NCBI GenBank assembly: GCA_034401795.1
Contig: CM067369.1
Span: 188,502,742-188,566,741 of the forward strand
Origin: Chaetoderma sp. LZ-2023a
Taxonomy: Eukaryota; Mollusca; Caudofoveata; Chaetodermatida; Chaetodermatidae
Reading direction: 5' to 3'
DNA length: 64,000 nucleotides
How positions within the stretch are numbered: the first letter of the stretch is position 1; each line of letters opens with the position of its first letter. Below, piece by piece: positions 12,501 through 25,900 of the stretch. The translations under genes were made by a program, and so were the position numbers. The notes under the pieces were generated by a model that had not been told where the DNA came from, did not search any database, and was given only the letters and a program-made list of their open reading frames with translations.

Positions 12501-15500
12501 TTTAGCTATGTCACGTCCATCACTAGCTAAGCTCCACCCACACCTCACCGTGTTGGGATTGATCAATCCCTGAATAAACTAACTATCAATTTCCTGAAAA
12601 CTATACAGGTAAGCTGTTGAATATTTTGCAACTAATTAGTTCCAAAATATTCAACAGAATAGTTATTAAATACTAGATATACAATTCGTACAATAACGTA
12701 TAGTCCGTCTATGCATTCGTGATGTACTTACCTACACCGTTCATTATGATGTCATTCTACACGTCATGTAGTTGATTATGACATCATAGGATGGATGGAT
12801 AAAATGGAAAGGTCTATTGTTTGATATTTCTAACATTTCGCTAAATATTGTGATTCCATAAATCATAATTTTTTAGCATGCTAAGCCGAACAAAATTAAA
12901 AAATCAATAACAATTTATGACAACACGTTGAATACTTTGAAATTACTAATTGCCTACGGCAGCAATAGCTTCCAGTAAAAGAAATGTCAAAATATTAAAT
13001 TTGATGCATGTTTTTAGATGATATTATTACCGATGCGTGTATGTGTTCCACCACACTCACCAGGACATTTTCCACTTGCAGTGAATCATTAATCGTGCAC
13101 GCGATTTAGAAAACTCAATACTTCATATCTTGATATCATATAATCGTGTAATATCATGCCCCGCTACTGATCACAGCAGCAAAGCTACATAACTATTGGT
13201 CATAGATAATAACCTGTATAATACCCTTTAACCCTCAAATGTTTTAAAATTGTCAATTTTTTAATAGAAAATGTCCAAAGGAACGACTATTTTTGAAAAT
13301 TTACCACTGGAATGACTGGCTCGGTTAACGAGCCAGTCATTCCAGTTGTAAATTAAAAAAAATAGTCCTCTCTTGGTCTGCAAATGGGCATTTCGCAAGA
13401 CCATAGCAGAAGCTGTTTTTGGCTGATACGAGGGTTAAAGGATTAATAGACGAGGAAAGATCTACCGTTGACAACATTTCTCACTGATATCATTGGCTCT
13501 GTATAGTTTATAAACTTCTTTTCTTTCGCATAACTATTTAGATTTCATAGGAGTTATCTCCCTTGCTTGATATATCCTGTACTTAACGGCGTTAACTTTA
13601 AGTTACGCTTTTATGGTCAAGAAATTCAAAATATTTGCTTACTGAATGTTCTTTTGCAGGCTAAGAGAAGACTTTATTGTACCACTCAGTCTAGTCATTC
13701 CAGCAGTACATGTAAATGATAACACGTGTGACACGCTATTGCCATGTAGGTAGCACCATCAGTAATGTAAAAAATTTGCAGACGCCATACCGACAAACAG
13801 ACAGACAGACATATACTAGCCGTGAGTCGCAACTAAAATATAGTCTTCTCATGGCCGGCAAATGGACATTCTTCAAGACCAGTGCAAAGGCTGGTTCTGG
13901 CTGGCTTGACAATGGATGAATCCAATTTTAGCTATGCCCCGCCCATTTCTAGAAAAGCTCCTCCCATGCTTAGCCAGTGTTGGGATCAATCGAACCCTGA
14001 ATTCCCAGAATCCCAATATCAAGGTAACTATAGAGGTAAGCAATTGAATATTTGGAAACAAATTTGACTCAGCGCTGGCAGCAACAGCTCCGAGTCAAAT
14101 TGGTTTCAAAATATTAAACCGATCTTAAACGGATATTCTGAGACTTTTTTAAAAGTTCATGACAGACTTAGCTATGTTATTCATTACGCATTTCGCTTGT
14201 GACATCAGCCTACATGTGACAGAATTCATTATAGCGTCATATACTTGAGTGACAGATTAGCTAGTGTCAAGCGGTGAACTAGACCCGACTGTGGTTACAA
14301 ACGAGTACGTATGAATGTACGATATGAAAACTTGCATCTCTTACCAGTGGCTTTGAGTCGCTGAGGACATGGTACTGGATAAACTGATGCAGCTGATAGA
14401 AACAGTTGTGTTGAACCAGTGTATTAATTACAAGCTCATAGAGATAGTGCTGGAAAATAGAAAACAAAGAATAATTTATGAGAAAATTACTGACAGCATC
14501 CAGATTTCAACATTTGGGGGGGGGGGGGGGGGGGGGAGAACTCCCAGAGCCCCTTCTACATGTAGTTTGGCTATAAAACTGAGTCAACCTTTGGCTAGCA
14601 TGTGCCTAGGGCATTGGTGCCTAACATTTAATCTGACCCTGCCTCTGATAGGTCTACTTGTTAAAACAAGAGGCATAAGAGGCCCAAGGGCTTGTATCGC
14701 TCACCTGGATTATAGGCATTTCAACTTTAGAGGCCATCAGCTTTAAGTAGGACCCTTAAATTTTAGCCAGAATTGCAACAAGGATGTGTCTTACCTGACA
14801 TTTAGAATTTCCACTGGCTTTACTATGGGAGTTTTTGGCAGGCAAAAAGTCAAAGATGGCTGCCAATCCATCCATCCAACCGTTTCCAAAGTGGAAGATT
14901 TGAAAGCATACCACAAAACATAAACAAAACCAATTTTGGCTCCAAAATCCCTCAAATACAAAAATTTCAATCCGGCCTCCAAAATGCTGAAATCTGATTC
15001 GTCGATACCGGCCATGTATTTTAGCATACTAATTTCCCTTGAACAAACTAGAATAGCCCATAATCCATAACCACATATCACAAATTTTGGCCCGATCCCT
15101 ACAGCGGTTCAGGAGTAGAACTTGTTTTCATGAAAATTAAGTCATCCAAGATGGCCATTGAAGCATTTGGACAATCAAGTTTCCATGAATAAAGTTGGTT
15201 CTACTGTTAACCCTAGATGATGTGTGATGAGCCGCAAATCAATCCCCAAGCGGTTTCATAGAGACGGTTTTAAAAATCAGCCAAAATCCAAAATGATCAA
15301 ATTGGCCGATCGGCTTCCTTTGAATAAACTTGGATCTCTATGCCGAAAAGGCTACTTCCAGCCAAACATGATTGAAATTGGCACAGTGGTTCTTGAGATG
15401 AAGATGTTTTAAATTTCCTATTGCATTAGTATGGGAGTTTTTGGATCCAAGATGGCCGCCAAAACATTTGTTGAAAGTATCGAAAGTGGAAATTTGAAAT

Positions 15501-18500
15501 CAATACACACCAAAAACTATATAAAACCAATTTCGGCTTCAAAATCCATCTAATAAAATAGTCCAATATTGCCGCCAAACACATTACGTTTTTATGGGGG
15601 GGGCATGTTTTTTACATAATTATCAACTTCGCTTGAATGAACTTTGATGGGCCTTGGTTCCTAATCATATCTACCAAATTTTGCGGGGCCCGATCCATTC
15701 AATCCTTCTAGAGAAGTCCTTTCACAAAGACAAGGTCATTCAAGAAAGCGGCGAAACCCTTGAACAAACTTGGTTCAACTCTGATCTTTCCCTAGATGAT
15801 ATTTCATGAATTTTGAATCAATGCCCCTAGTGGTTTCGGAGAGGATTTTTAAAGATGTTAAAGAAAACTTGGCTAAAATCCAAGATAACCACTGCCCAAA
15901 TTGGACGATCGGCTTCCTTCGAACAAACTTTGATCTCTATGACCGCGGGTGCTTCCTACCAAATATAATTGAAATCGGCCCAGTGGTTGTTGAGGCCAGC
16001 TGAGCTCCATGTAATAATAAGACATGTACCTGAACTGGAATATGGCACTGGTTTAAGGCTCGGATGTACTCGATCAAAACTGCGACAACAAACTTGTAAC
16101 CAATGTTCTGAAAGAAATACCAGTCATACCATTAACCCTGTAATTCACCTTTCCAGAGTATCCATCCATCATCTGACCTCGTATGATGTCATAATCAGCT
16201 CAGCGCGTGTATGATGACGTCACAATCATTAACGTCGCTAAGGATTCCATATAGACCGTCATCGAATCTCAAACAGTCCAACACGTTGTATGAATTGTAT
16301 GTCTTTGTAATTGTTTGCTATTTAATAAACATGCTGTTAAATATTTTGAAACTAAATTGACTGGGCGCTGTTGCTGCCATAGGCAGCAACAGCAGCCAGT
16401 CAAATTAGTTTCAAAATATTCAACAGCTTACCTGCAGTTTTCTTGAAATTGATAGTCAGGGAGTTCACAGATTGATCGATCTCAACACGAGCGAGGTGTG
16501 GGTGGAGCTTAGCTAGAGATGGGCGGGGCATAGCTAAAAACGGAAAGCTCCATTAATTGTCAAACTCATCTAAACCTGCCTTTGCAGTGCTCTAGAGAAA
16601 TTAATGTCCTTTCGAAATTTTCCCTATTTAAAAACTTCTCCCTCTGGAATGCCATGCCTAGATAACCGAGCCAGTCATTCTATTGGCAAAAATTTTAAAA
16701 CAATCTTCTCTTGGCCTGTCTATTTGCAGACCAAGATTTATCTTTGAAAGTTTCTCACTGGAATGAATATGACTGGCTTGATTATCGAGCCAGTCATTGC
16801 AATGGTAAATTTCACAAAAATTACCTTCTCTTGGTCTGTAAATATACATTTCTCAAGACCACTGCAAAAGCCATTTTTGACCGGATTGAGTGTGAATAGG
16901 GTTTAAGAGTTACATTTTACAATTTTGGTTGTGACTTTCAACTATAAGTCCATCCTTTCATCCATTCGTCTATCTGCCTGACCATCTGTTCTGTCGAATG
17001 TTTTTGTTTATTTTATCGTCTTGGCTCTACATACCCTTAGAATTAAGAGGTACTGCCCCTAATGCCTTATGGACAGGCTATACAGTTAGCATAGTGGACC
17101 GGCTTCAACCGGAAGAGGGCCACTCCTGTGCCACTCTAATATCTTTCACTGGAAAGGTGAAGTAACTTGATAAAGTGCAAATGACCACACCTCATGATCT
17201 TCCTTAAGTTCATTCTTGATCTGAGTGTATCGAGGCTTGTTTTCTTGAGGTCGCTTCGCAGCACTAGAGCTGGCCGATTTCCTGATAACATCGTGAATAT
17301 CGTGACATTATCGTTATCATCTGATTTCCAAATATCAGCAATATCGTCTGTTGTCTAAGTTGTATTTATGAATAAAACCAATATAAAACAGATCTGACCA
17401 ATCATGCCAGTTAGTCATATTTATTTCAATCAAAGGCTGGTGCTTCCATAAAGTACATGTACAACTACGGTAACCAGAGCCAATTCCAACAGTTTATAAT
17501 CATTTACTTAATCTTACTCTATAATGAGTAGTGTGCCGTATCAATGCATATTTTTCTTGCTATCTTTATTATTCCCCATTTTTATTCCATGTTTTATGGT
17601 AATAAATGCTGGCATATACACAAATTATTTCTATTTCTGCGAAATATAAAATGTCAGCCATTTTCAATCTGATAAATAGACTACATTTAGCTTTGCTTTC
17701 ATTTTTCAAATCGGAAAATCCCTTCTGCATGCCATTCTGATGATGTCATTACTAAACCACCAGCCGTGAGTTCTCCACTCATTGGTACAATGTAACCATT
17801 AAAACAGCACCAAATAAACCACCCTGTACTGAGAATATGAATAACGTTTAGAGGACTGTAACTCTTTCATCTAGCAATCCACCACCAAAAGAAGGGATTA
17901 CAGCTCTCAGGGGTTGAGTATTTTTTCTCATTTCACTGGCCCCTCTTTACTTGGGCGGGCGATCATTACAAAACTGCATTAACTACCAGGCTCTCGTAAT
18001 CGATGAGATAAAATATTACGACGCACAATATTCCTTTGAAATTGTGATTTTCTAACGAATAACGGGCCGAAATTATAAAATATTAACACAAAAAAGATAT
18101 ATCTGAATCATTTTCAACCACCTAACTCCTTTGAGGCTAATTTAAAAAAAAAAATTCCCTTTTTTGCGCCAAGTGCATGCATTCTTATAAGGAAGCATTA
18201 TTTTATCAATTTCTCTGGCCTCCCAACAAATTGATAGGTCCGGGTACACAAATTGGAATACCCTGTTCTTCATGTTCCAATCTGATGACACAATTACAAG
18301 GTCAACAACAGCCAGTAATAATAAACTCGGTTCACGGTTTGATGACAAAATCGTTCATGTTCAAACCAAATTGAGAATGAATAAGCCTACAATGTAGCTA
18401 TATTGAAGCCAGAAATATGGCCTTTAAATCTTAACATCTGGTCAACACTAATCACAACATGCGTGTCCCTTTAATACAGTGCTTGGAAGCATTAGTCGTC

Positions 18501-19920
18501 CAACAATCGATAACCACAGGCACTGTTATGCTGAATGCATTAAATGTAACCCAAAAAATAAGACGAGCTGATTATTTTGAAAATAATTTTAAGAAAGGTT
18601 TTAGTATCTGTGACAACAACTTTCCATCAAATTACTTTCAAAATAATCATTTTAAATTGGACTAGATAACGGTAGCCGATTACTTGCCAGCCGAAAATAG
18701 TGCGTTCAACTGTAAAATAATCATCTAAAGTTAACTATATTTGGTTAGTCGAACCTGACTGTGGACCTAATTCCGTCTTAGCCAATCAGATTTGAGCTTT
18801 AGGAGTATTGTTTCGCAAATGGCAAATGCCAGTTTTAACAGAAATTTGTAAACTAGTTGAATAAAATGGTGACTGAGAATGCAAAAAAATACAATGTTTA
18901 TGCTTGGTTTAACCTCACTGGTGTTTTACGCGGGAATCATGAGATCAATTTACATTGTAATCCCGGCTACTGGCCATCGGTGGTGATGTTGTAGATGATC
19001 TGTTTGTAGTATGAGGCGTGACCATGGTGAAGGTTGGCTTTTCGTGGCAATTATTACACATTTTAAAATACACCTTATCCTCTAGCCCAATCGCCTACAC
19101 GATATATCATGATATCGCGATATTTTCCTAGATATCGTTATCGTCTTCTAAAAACCTATATCGCCCAGCCCTACGCAGCATGCTTAACAGATATATATAT
19201 ATATATATATAATGACATCCTTTCCTGGCTTTATATTTACTTGCACCCATTAGGGCAAATTCCATGTCTCTGTGTGGATGTCTCTTCAGGCAAAATTGGC
19301 AGAAAAGGGAATCATAGAGAGAGAGAGTAACATCAATTTGGTACAAGCTCAGCAATAATACCCGATATCAAAAATTTTCTTGCTGTCCTTACTGTGCCAA
19401 ACATCAATAAAATTTTCCGTTTCACCAATAATCATAATTTTATCAATAATAAATCAATAAAACGGAGAGACAAATTGAACAATACATTTTGGCAACATTT
19501 CCACTATTTTAAAGATTAAATGACTAAGTATTATGTAGATAAACTGACAGACAAATTCATTTGGCTATCATCATTTACAATGTAACTTATAACACAATAT
19601 AGCTAATTAAGTGACTGCCGAGAATAGATGAGTAACTAACTCCCTGTCTCAACTAAAGGGATGCAATTCATTTCCAGTTGCAGGTCATTCATCATTTTAG
19701 TACAAATGTCCCTGGCAGGTTCATATTAAACCCTACACCACCGATTTAGGAAGAACAATACATACAGTCAGTAAACTGTATATTAATGTTAGGTGTACAT
19801 TTTTCCGAACCCGATTACTGCTGCTATAGTCCATGTAGTAATAGCTTACAGTGACATTGGTTCCTAAAACTTGATATGTGGTTAGGAGTTAGTGCACATT
19901 ATTATTATTATTATTATTAC

Positions 19921-19962
<42 letters not shown>

Positions 19963-22900
19963 CACCTTGTTTTCTACAAAGATGGAGAATACGTGTGTAT
20001 ACATGTCTGACTGGTCAATTATAACCTGATTATGCCATGTTGATTCTGTCTTTGATGACAATGAGGAATCTGAAGACTAAGAACACAGAGCAATCTATAC
20101 AACATATATAATCTATTGATTCTGGCACAGTTAAATCTTAATGAAGCAATACCGATTGGCAAAACTGGCCTCTGCAGTGGTCTTGAGGAATGTCCATTTG
20201 CAGGCTAAGAGAAGACTTTTTACAATTTTCACCGGAATGACTGACAGCAAAATCGAGCGAGTCATTTCAGGAGTAAATTAAAAAAGTATTCTCTTAGCCT
20301 GCAGATGGTCATTCACTAAGCAGACATTTTGATTTTCTTAAAAAATCTTGACCTTTAAATGGTTAGCTCGTTTTCAGAAATATTTTTGTCTCAGGAGACC
20401 CGGGCTGCATATCTGTTCAACAATTTTTTAGAAAACATTGGAATCATTGGAAACGTATATTAAATCTCCATACAGGGAACATCACATATGGCTCCCTTAT
20501 AGTAGTTAGATGCACACAAGAAATGAGTATGAAGAGGAAACCGTCAAAAGGCAAGGCACATCATACGGGAGAGGATATACCAGTTTTAAGCGATTCTGTA
20601 TGATATGCTACTTACGAGAACATTGAGAAAAGCCATGAGTTTTTGGAGTAAGAAGCTAATTTTGACACAAAATATTTGACATACGAAAAGAAAACCTTCA
20701 AGATACATCTGGGCATCATATAAGGGAGCTACATGTATATACCAAGTTTCAATATAATATCTTACGCTACATGTATACAGAAAGTTTCAATATAATATCT
20801 TAAGCAGTTCTGTATGATATGCTATTTACAAGATATTGTGGATGGACAGAGACATCCAGACTATGTATTTGCACCACCCACCCACCTGAACACTTTAATC
20901 CCAAAATTTGTTCAAGAAAATTTGAATTTTCACAGAGATTATTTTTGAAAATTTGACACATGACATGCTAGAATGACTTGCTCAGTTATCGAGCCAGTCA
21001 TTCCAGTGATAAATGTTCAAATATAATCTCTTGGCCTGCAAATGGGCATTTCTCAGGATTCAGTACAGAATCAGTTCTTGGCCATCTCGAGTGATCGAGA
21101 GCCAAGCCTTTTGTAAATTTAACTTAGGTGGCCTATCCTAATTGCTTGCTCACCATGGATGAGGTCTCGGCATCGTATTGACTCCGATATACTTGTGTTA
21201 ACATGTCATAAATTTGAGCAATGATCGTCAGAGGTGCTTGTTGCCCTGGTAATAACATATGTTTACACATCGATAAGATAACAATCTTACTGTCTTTCCG
21301 CAACAACAGAAACTCCATAAGGCGACACTGAAAAGAACGCATAAATTCTGAAAATAATATTTTAGAGACTGAAGAAAATGTAACATTTCTGTAAAGATGC
21401 TCATGTTTACACACGAAAATAGTGAAATTTCCAATGTTATATATAGATATATAGTATTAACCCCTCATGTGTCAACAGCACATTAAAGCGCTCAAAATAC
21501 TACTTATTTCAATTAACCAGTTAATTGCCAAAACTTTTCAAGGAAATTTTTATTTTTGTAGCCAGAGTATTTTGTAAATTTATAATGAAAATTTACAAAA
21601 AATAGATTTCTGTTATCCTTCAAATGGCCATTCATCAAAAGTGTAATGGTCAAGAAAATTCAAATTTCTGCTTAGCCAGTGTCGAATTGCAGACCAAGAA
21701 GAGTATTTTTGAAAATTTATCACTGGAATGACTGGCTCAGTTACCAAGCCAGTCATTCCAGTGGAAAATTTTCAAAAATATTCTTCTCTTAGCCTGCAAA
21801 TGGACATTTCTCAAGATCACCGCAGAGGTCGTTATTTTACCAACTTGACCATTAAAGGGTTAAGTTGACACAAGAGGGGTTAAGTATAAATAATTAATGG
21901 ACACTGAGGCATTCAGATGCTGTGTTCTACAGCTTGTCACCTGAAAGAAACTGCCAAAACTGGCCCCTGTAGTGGTCTTGAGAAATGTCAATTTGCAGGC
22001 CAACAGATCATTTAAATAAATGTACCAATAGAAAGACTGGCTCAATAACAGTCAGTAATTCCAGTGGTCAATTTGGTTAATAAAGGCGTCCATATCTAGC
22101 CAGGCTCCATCCACTATGTACGCTCGCTTGAATTGATTTTAACACTTGGAATCCTGAATACATAAAAACTTTATTTAAAGGTAATTATATAGATAATCTG
22201 TTGAATATTTTGAAACTAATTTGACTGCAAATTGTTGCTTCCTATGGGAGTAGTACATGTAGCTCCCTGCAGCAAAATTAGTCTCCAAAACGTCAAAAGA
22301 ATGTTTATTAGCCATTTACTGATCAAGCTGGCCACAGCTACCCTCTGCAGTGGTCTTGAGGAATGTCCATTTGCAGGCCAAGGACTATTTTTGAAAATTT
22401 ACCACTGCAATGACTGGCACGATAACCAAGTTAGTCATTCCTGTAGTAAATATTAAACCAGAAATGTGGTTTCAATGCAATTATGAAGCTCACCTTTACG
22501 ACTTTGCACTGAACTATGAAGCCTTACTTCAAACAAAATAAATATAGAAGGCCTATCACTACCCTTACAGAGTCTCAATGGCCTATGATGCTTACCTGGA
22601 CCATTAGCATTTGAACCATTTGCATTTAAATACCGGTAGACATGATGAATAATTTTCAAAAAATCCAAGATGGCCACTAAAGAAAATGACCAATCAAAAG
22701 ACTCATTTGTTATGTTGAGGCCTACCACAAGAGGATCATTGCACCCAAATTTCATTGAAATCAGGCCACTAATTAACCAGTAGTGTTTTAAATGGTTCTG
22801 GAAAATTTTCAAAAAATCCAAATCACCACCAAAAAATCAACCAACCAAAATTCTGAAAAGAAGTTCTAGAGGCTACCACTATAGAATCTTTCCAACCAAA

Positions 22901-25900
22901 TTTGGATAAAATCCATCAAGCGGTCATGGAGATGCGCTTTGACAATTTCCGGTAAATTTTTCATAAAATTTATCATTTTTACCACAAAATAAATCGACCC
23001 ATTAAAATTCTGAATGGAGGTTCTGGAGCCTACCATGATAGGATTGAAATCTGTCAAGCAGTTAATGATGAGTAGCACTTGACAATTTCTTATAAATTTT
23101 TCATAAAATCTAAGCTTTTCACCAAAAGGCTTGACTAGTCAAAATTCTGTAAACAAGTTCTGAAGCCTAACCACATAGGTTCCTTCCAGTCAAAGTAAGT
23201 TGAAATCCACTAAGTGGTTAATGAGGAGAAGCGTTTTGACAATTTCCGGTAAATTTTTCATAAAATCTAAGGTTTTCACCAAAAAACTTGACCAATCAAA
23301 ATTCTGTATACAAGTGCTGAAGTCTAGCCCAAATTCAAAAAAGCATCCGCTTTTGTTTCTACGAGAATTCTTAATACTTACCAGATGTACTATTATGATA
23401 ATGTCTATTATCTAGTCTAGCTCAAAATAAACAATTAAAACTCCGCACTCTCCTGGTCCTGCCCATACTGTGTCCGGGAATTACCATACCCCCAGGTACC
23501 GAGTCAATTCCCAATCACAGTCAGATTCGTCTTACATTTGCCTTGACAAACAGCGAAAGCAGCTCAGCCTCACCTCAGCGGGGCGGCTGAGGCAGGGCCA
23601 TAGTACATCTGGTAAGTATTAAGAATTCTCATAGAAACAAAAGCGGATGCTTTTTTGATTCTACTTCGAATAATACTTACCAGATGTACTATTGATAAAC
23701 TCCGGCTTTCGACAGCTAAGAAATACCGGTGGGATGAGGTGAGGCTCGAACCAGCACTCATCTACCATCCGACAGAGAAGGTTGTGAAGAGACTAGAAAC
23801 CTGGTATATGCTTGGGTTCCGCTATCTGACTCATAGAGTGCTAAACTTCCATGGTCTAGACCGATAAATTGGCGACGGCTACTGGATTAAGTGCGCTGGA
23901 GATATCGCGAAGGTAGAAATCAGTGAATGACGTCTCGGCATGTCATTGTGCTACAGACATCACCTCCTCTAATGAGACACCCTTATAAAGGGTCGATGCT
24001 GCAGCTAGTGCTCGGACCTGATGGGCATTCGCACCATCAATCTGCTTTCCTGTAGCGATTTTGTGCGACATCTGAATAGCATCGACTATCCAACGAGAAA
24101 TGGTATCTTTCGAGGCGCGCAAATGAGGAGCTTTGAGACATAACCAGAGAGATTTCGGGTCATCTCTCCACTCCTCAGTACGTTTCTTATACATTTTCAG
24201 ACATCTGACAGGACACCAAGCAGAAAAGTTTGGGTCGTCTAATTAAACTTGGCAAATTGGTCGGCTGTCCTGGATATTTAAGTGACTGATTCTTTGCCAG
24301 GAAACAAAGACGTGGAAGTAGTCCTAAACCTTCATCCGTGATGACAAAACAGTCTAGTTCGGCAGAAAGCGCATGTATTTCTCTTCTCCTTCTCGCTGAC
24401 GCTGCTGCAACCAAGAAAACTGATTTAATAGTTAACAGTTTAATATCTATAGATCTAATCGGTTCAAAGGGAGAATGCCCTAAAACCTGTAGAACAAGAG
24501 ATAGATTCCATGCTGGGATAGGAATTGGCTGTCTAGGTCGCAGATTCCTCATTCCTTTAATAACTTCATCTAAAGTGTCATTCTTAACTCCTTCAATGGC
24601 CAGACTGGGAATGACTGAAGCTAATGCAGACTTATATGCTGCTAGGTTTGAAGGTACAAGTTTGTCAACTTCGTATAAATGACAGATAAAAGCTGCTACG
24701 TGTTGAACAGATGCAGAAAAGGGATTAATATCTCTTCCCTTACACCACTCTGCAAATTTGTTGATTCTATAATTATATGTTTTAGTGGTTGACCCTCTTC
24801 TGGCTGAAGCAACAAACTTCGCTGCTTGCTCAGCAAAGCCACCCTTAATTGCACGCTGCTTGATAACATCCATGCAGTCAATTTGAACATTTCTGGTCTG
24901 TCGTGGAGATACAGACCTTGTTCTGAGAGATTAGATCTCTTCTGTCTGGAAGAGGGATTGGATTGCAGACCAGAAGGTCCAGCATATCCGTAAACCATGA
25001 TCGGCCTGGCCAATAAGGGGCGGTCAGTAGTACTTGGCACATACCCTCTCTTATCTTTGCCAGAACTTTTGGGATGAGAATCGTTGGAGGATACGCATAC
25101 ATGTACATTCCCTTCCAACTTATCACCAGTACGTCTACTGCTAGAGCTAGCGGGTCCGGGATCGGTGACACGTATGTGACCATCTTTGCGTTCTGTTTTA
25201 TCGCAAACAGGTCCACATTTGGCTTGCCCAATTGATTGAATAGAACCTCCGCTACCGATTGGTTGAGCTGCCACTCCGTCGGACGACAAACCGTCCTTCA
25301 ACTGAGAGTATCTGCTAAGATGTTCAGTCTTCCTAGAATGTGTGCTGCCCGAAGAATAACATTCCTCTCCTGGCACCACAGCAGAAGGTTCCAAATCATC
25401 ATACACAACTCCGGTGATCTCGTCCCGCCTTCGCGGTTCAAATAAGACACCACTGTTGAGTTGTCTGTCCTTACTAGGACAATCTTGTCTCGGATTAAGC
25501 TCTCAAATTTTCGAAGTGCTAATGCCACTGCTAATAATTCGAGAACATTGATATGTTTCTGCGCATTGGTCCGATCCCATTCCCACTGATCGTCCAATAT
25601 CGCTCCCCAACCCGTCGTTATTGCATCTGTGAAGATGGACATCTGTGGTTGAGGAGGTTGTAGAGGAACACCTCGCAGGAGATTCTGTTCTGATAACCAC
25701 CACTGAAGGTGGAATATCAATGGTTCTTTTACTGGAATTCTCAGAGATAACGGATCCATTCTCTTAGACCAGAATGACATTAGATACATCTGAATCGGCC
25801 TGTGCCTGAGTGCCGCATAAGGAACCACTTTCTCCAGAGACACTAGTAAACCCAGTATCCTGAGAAATTGGCACGCCGTCAGAAAGGCTCCTAGAGAAAC

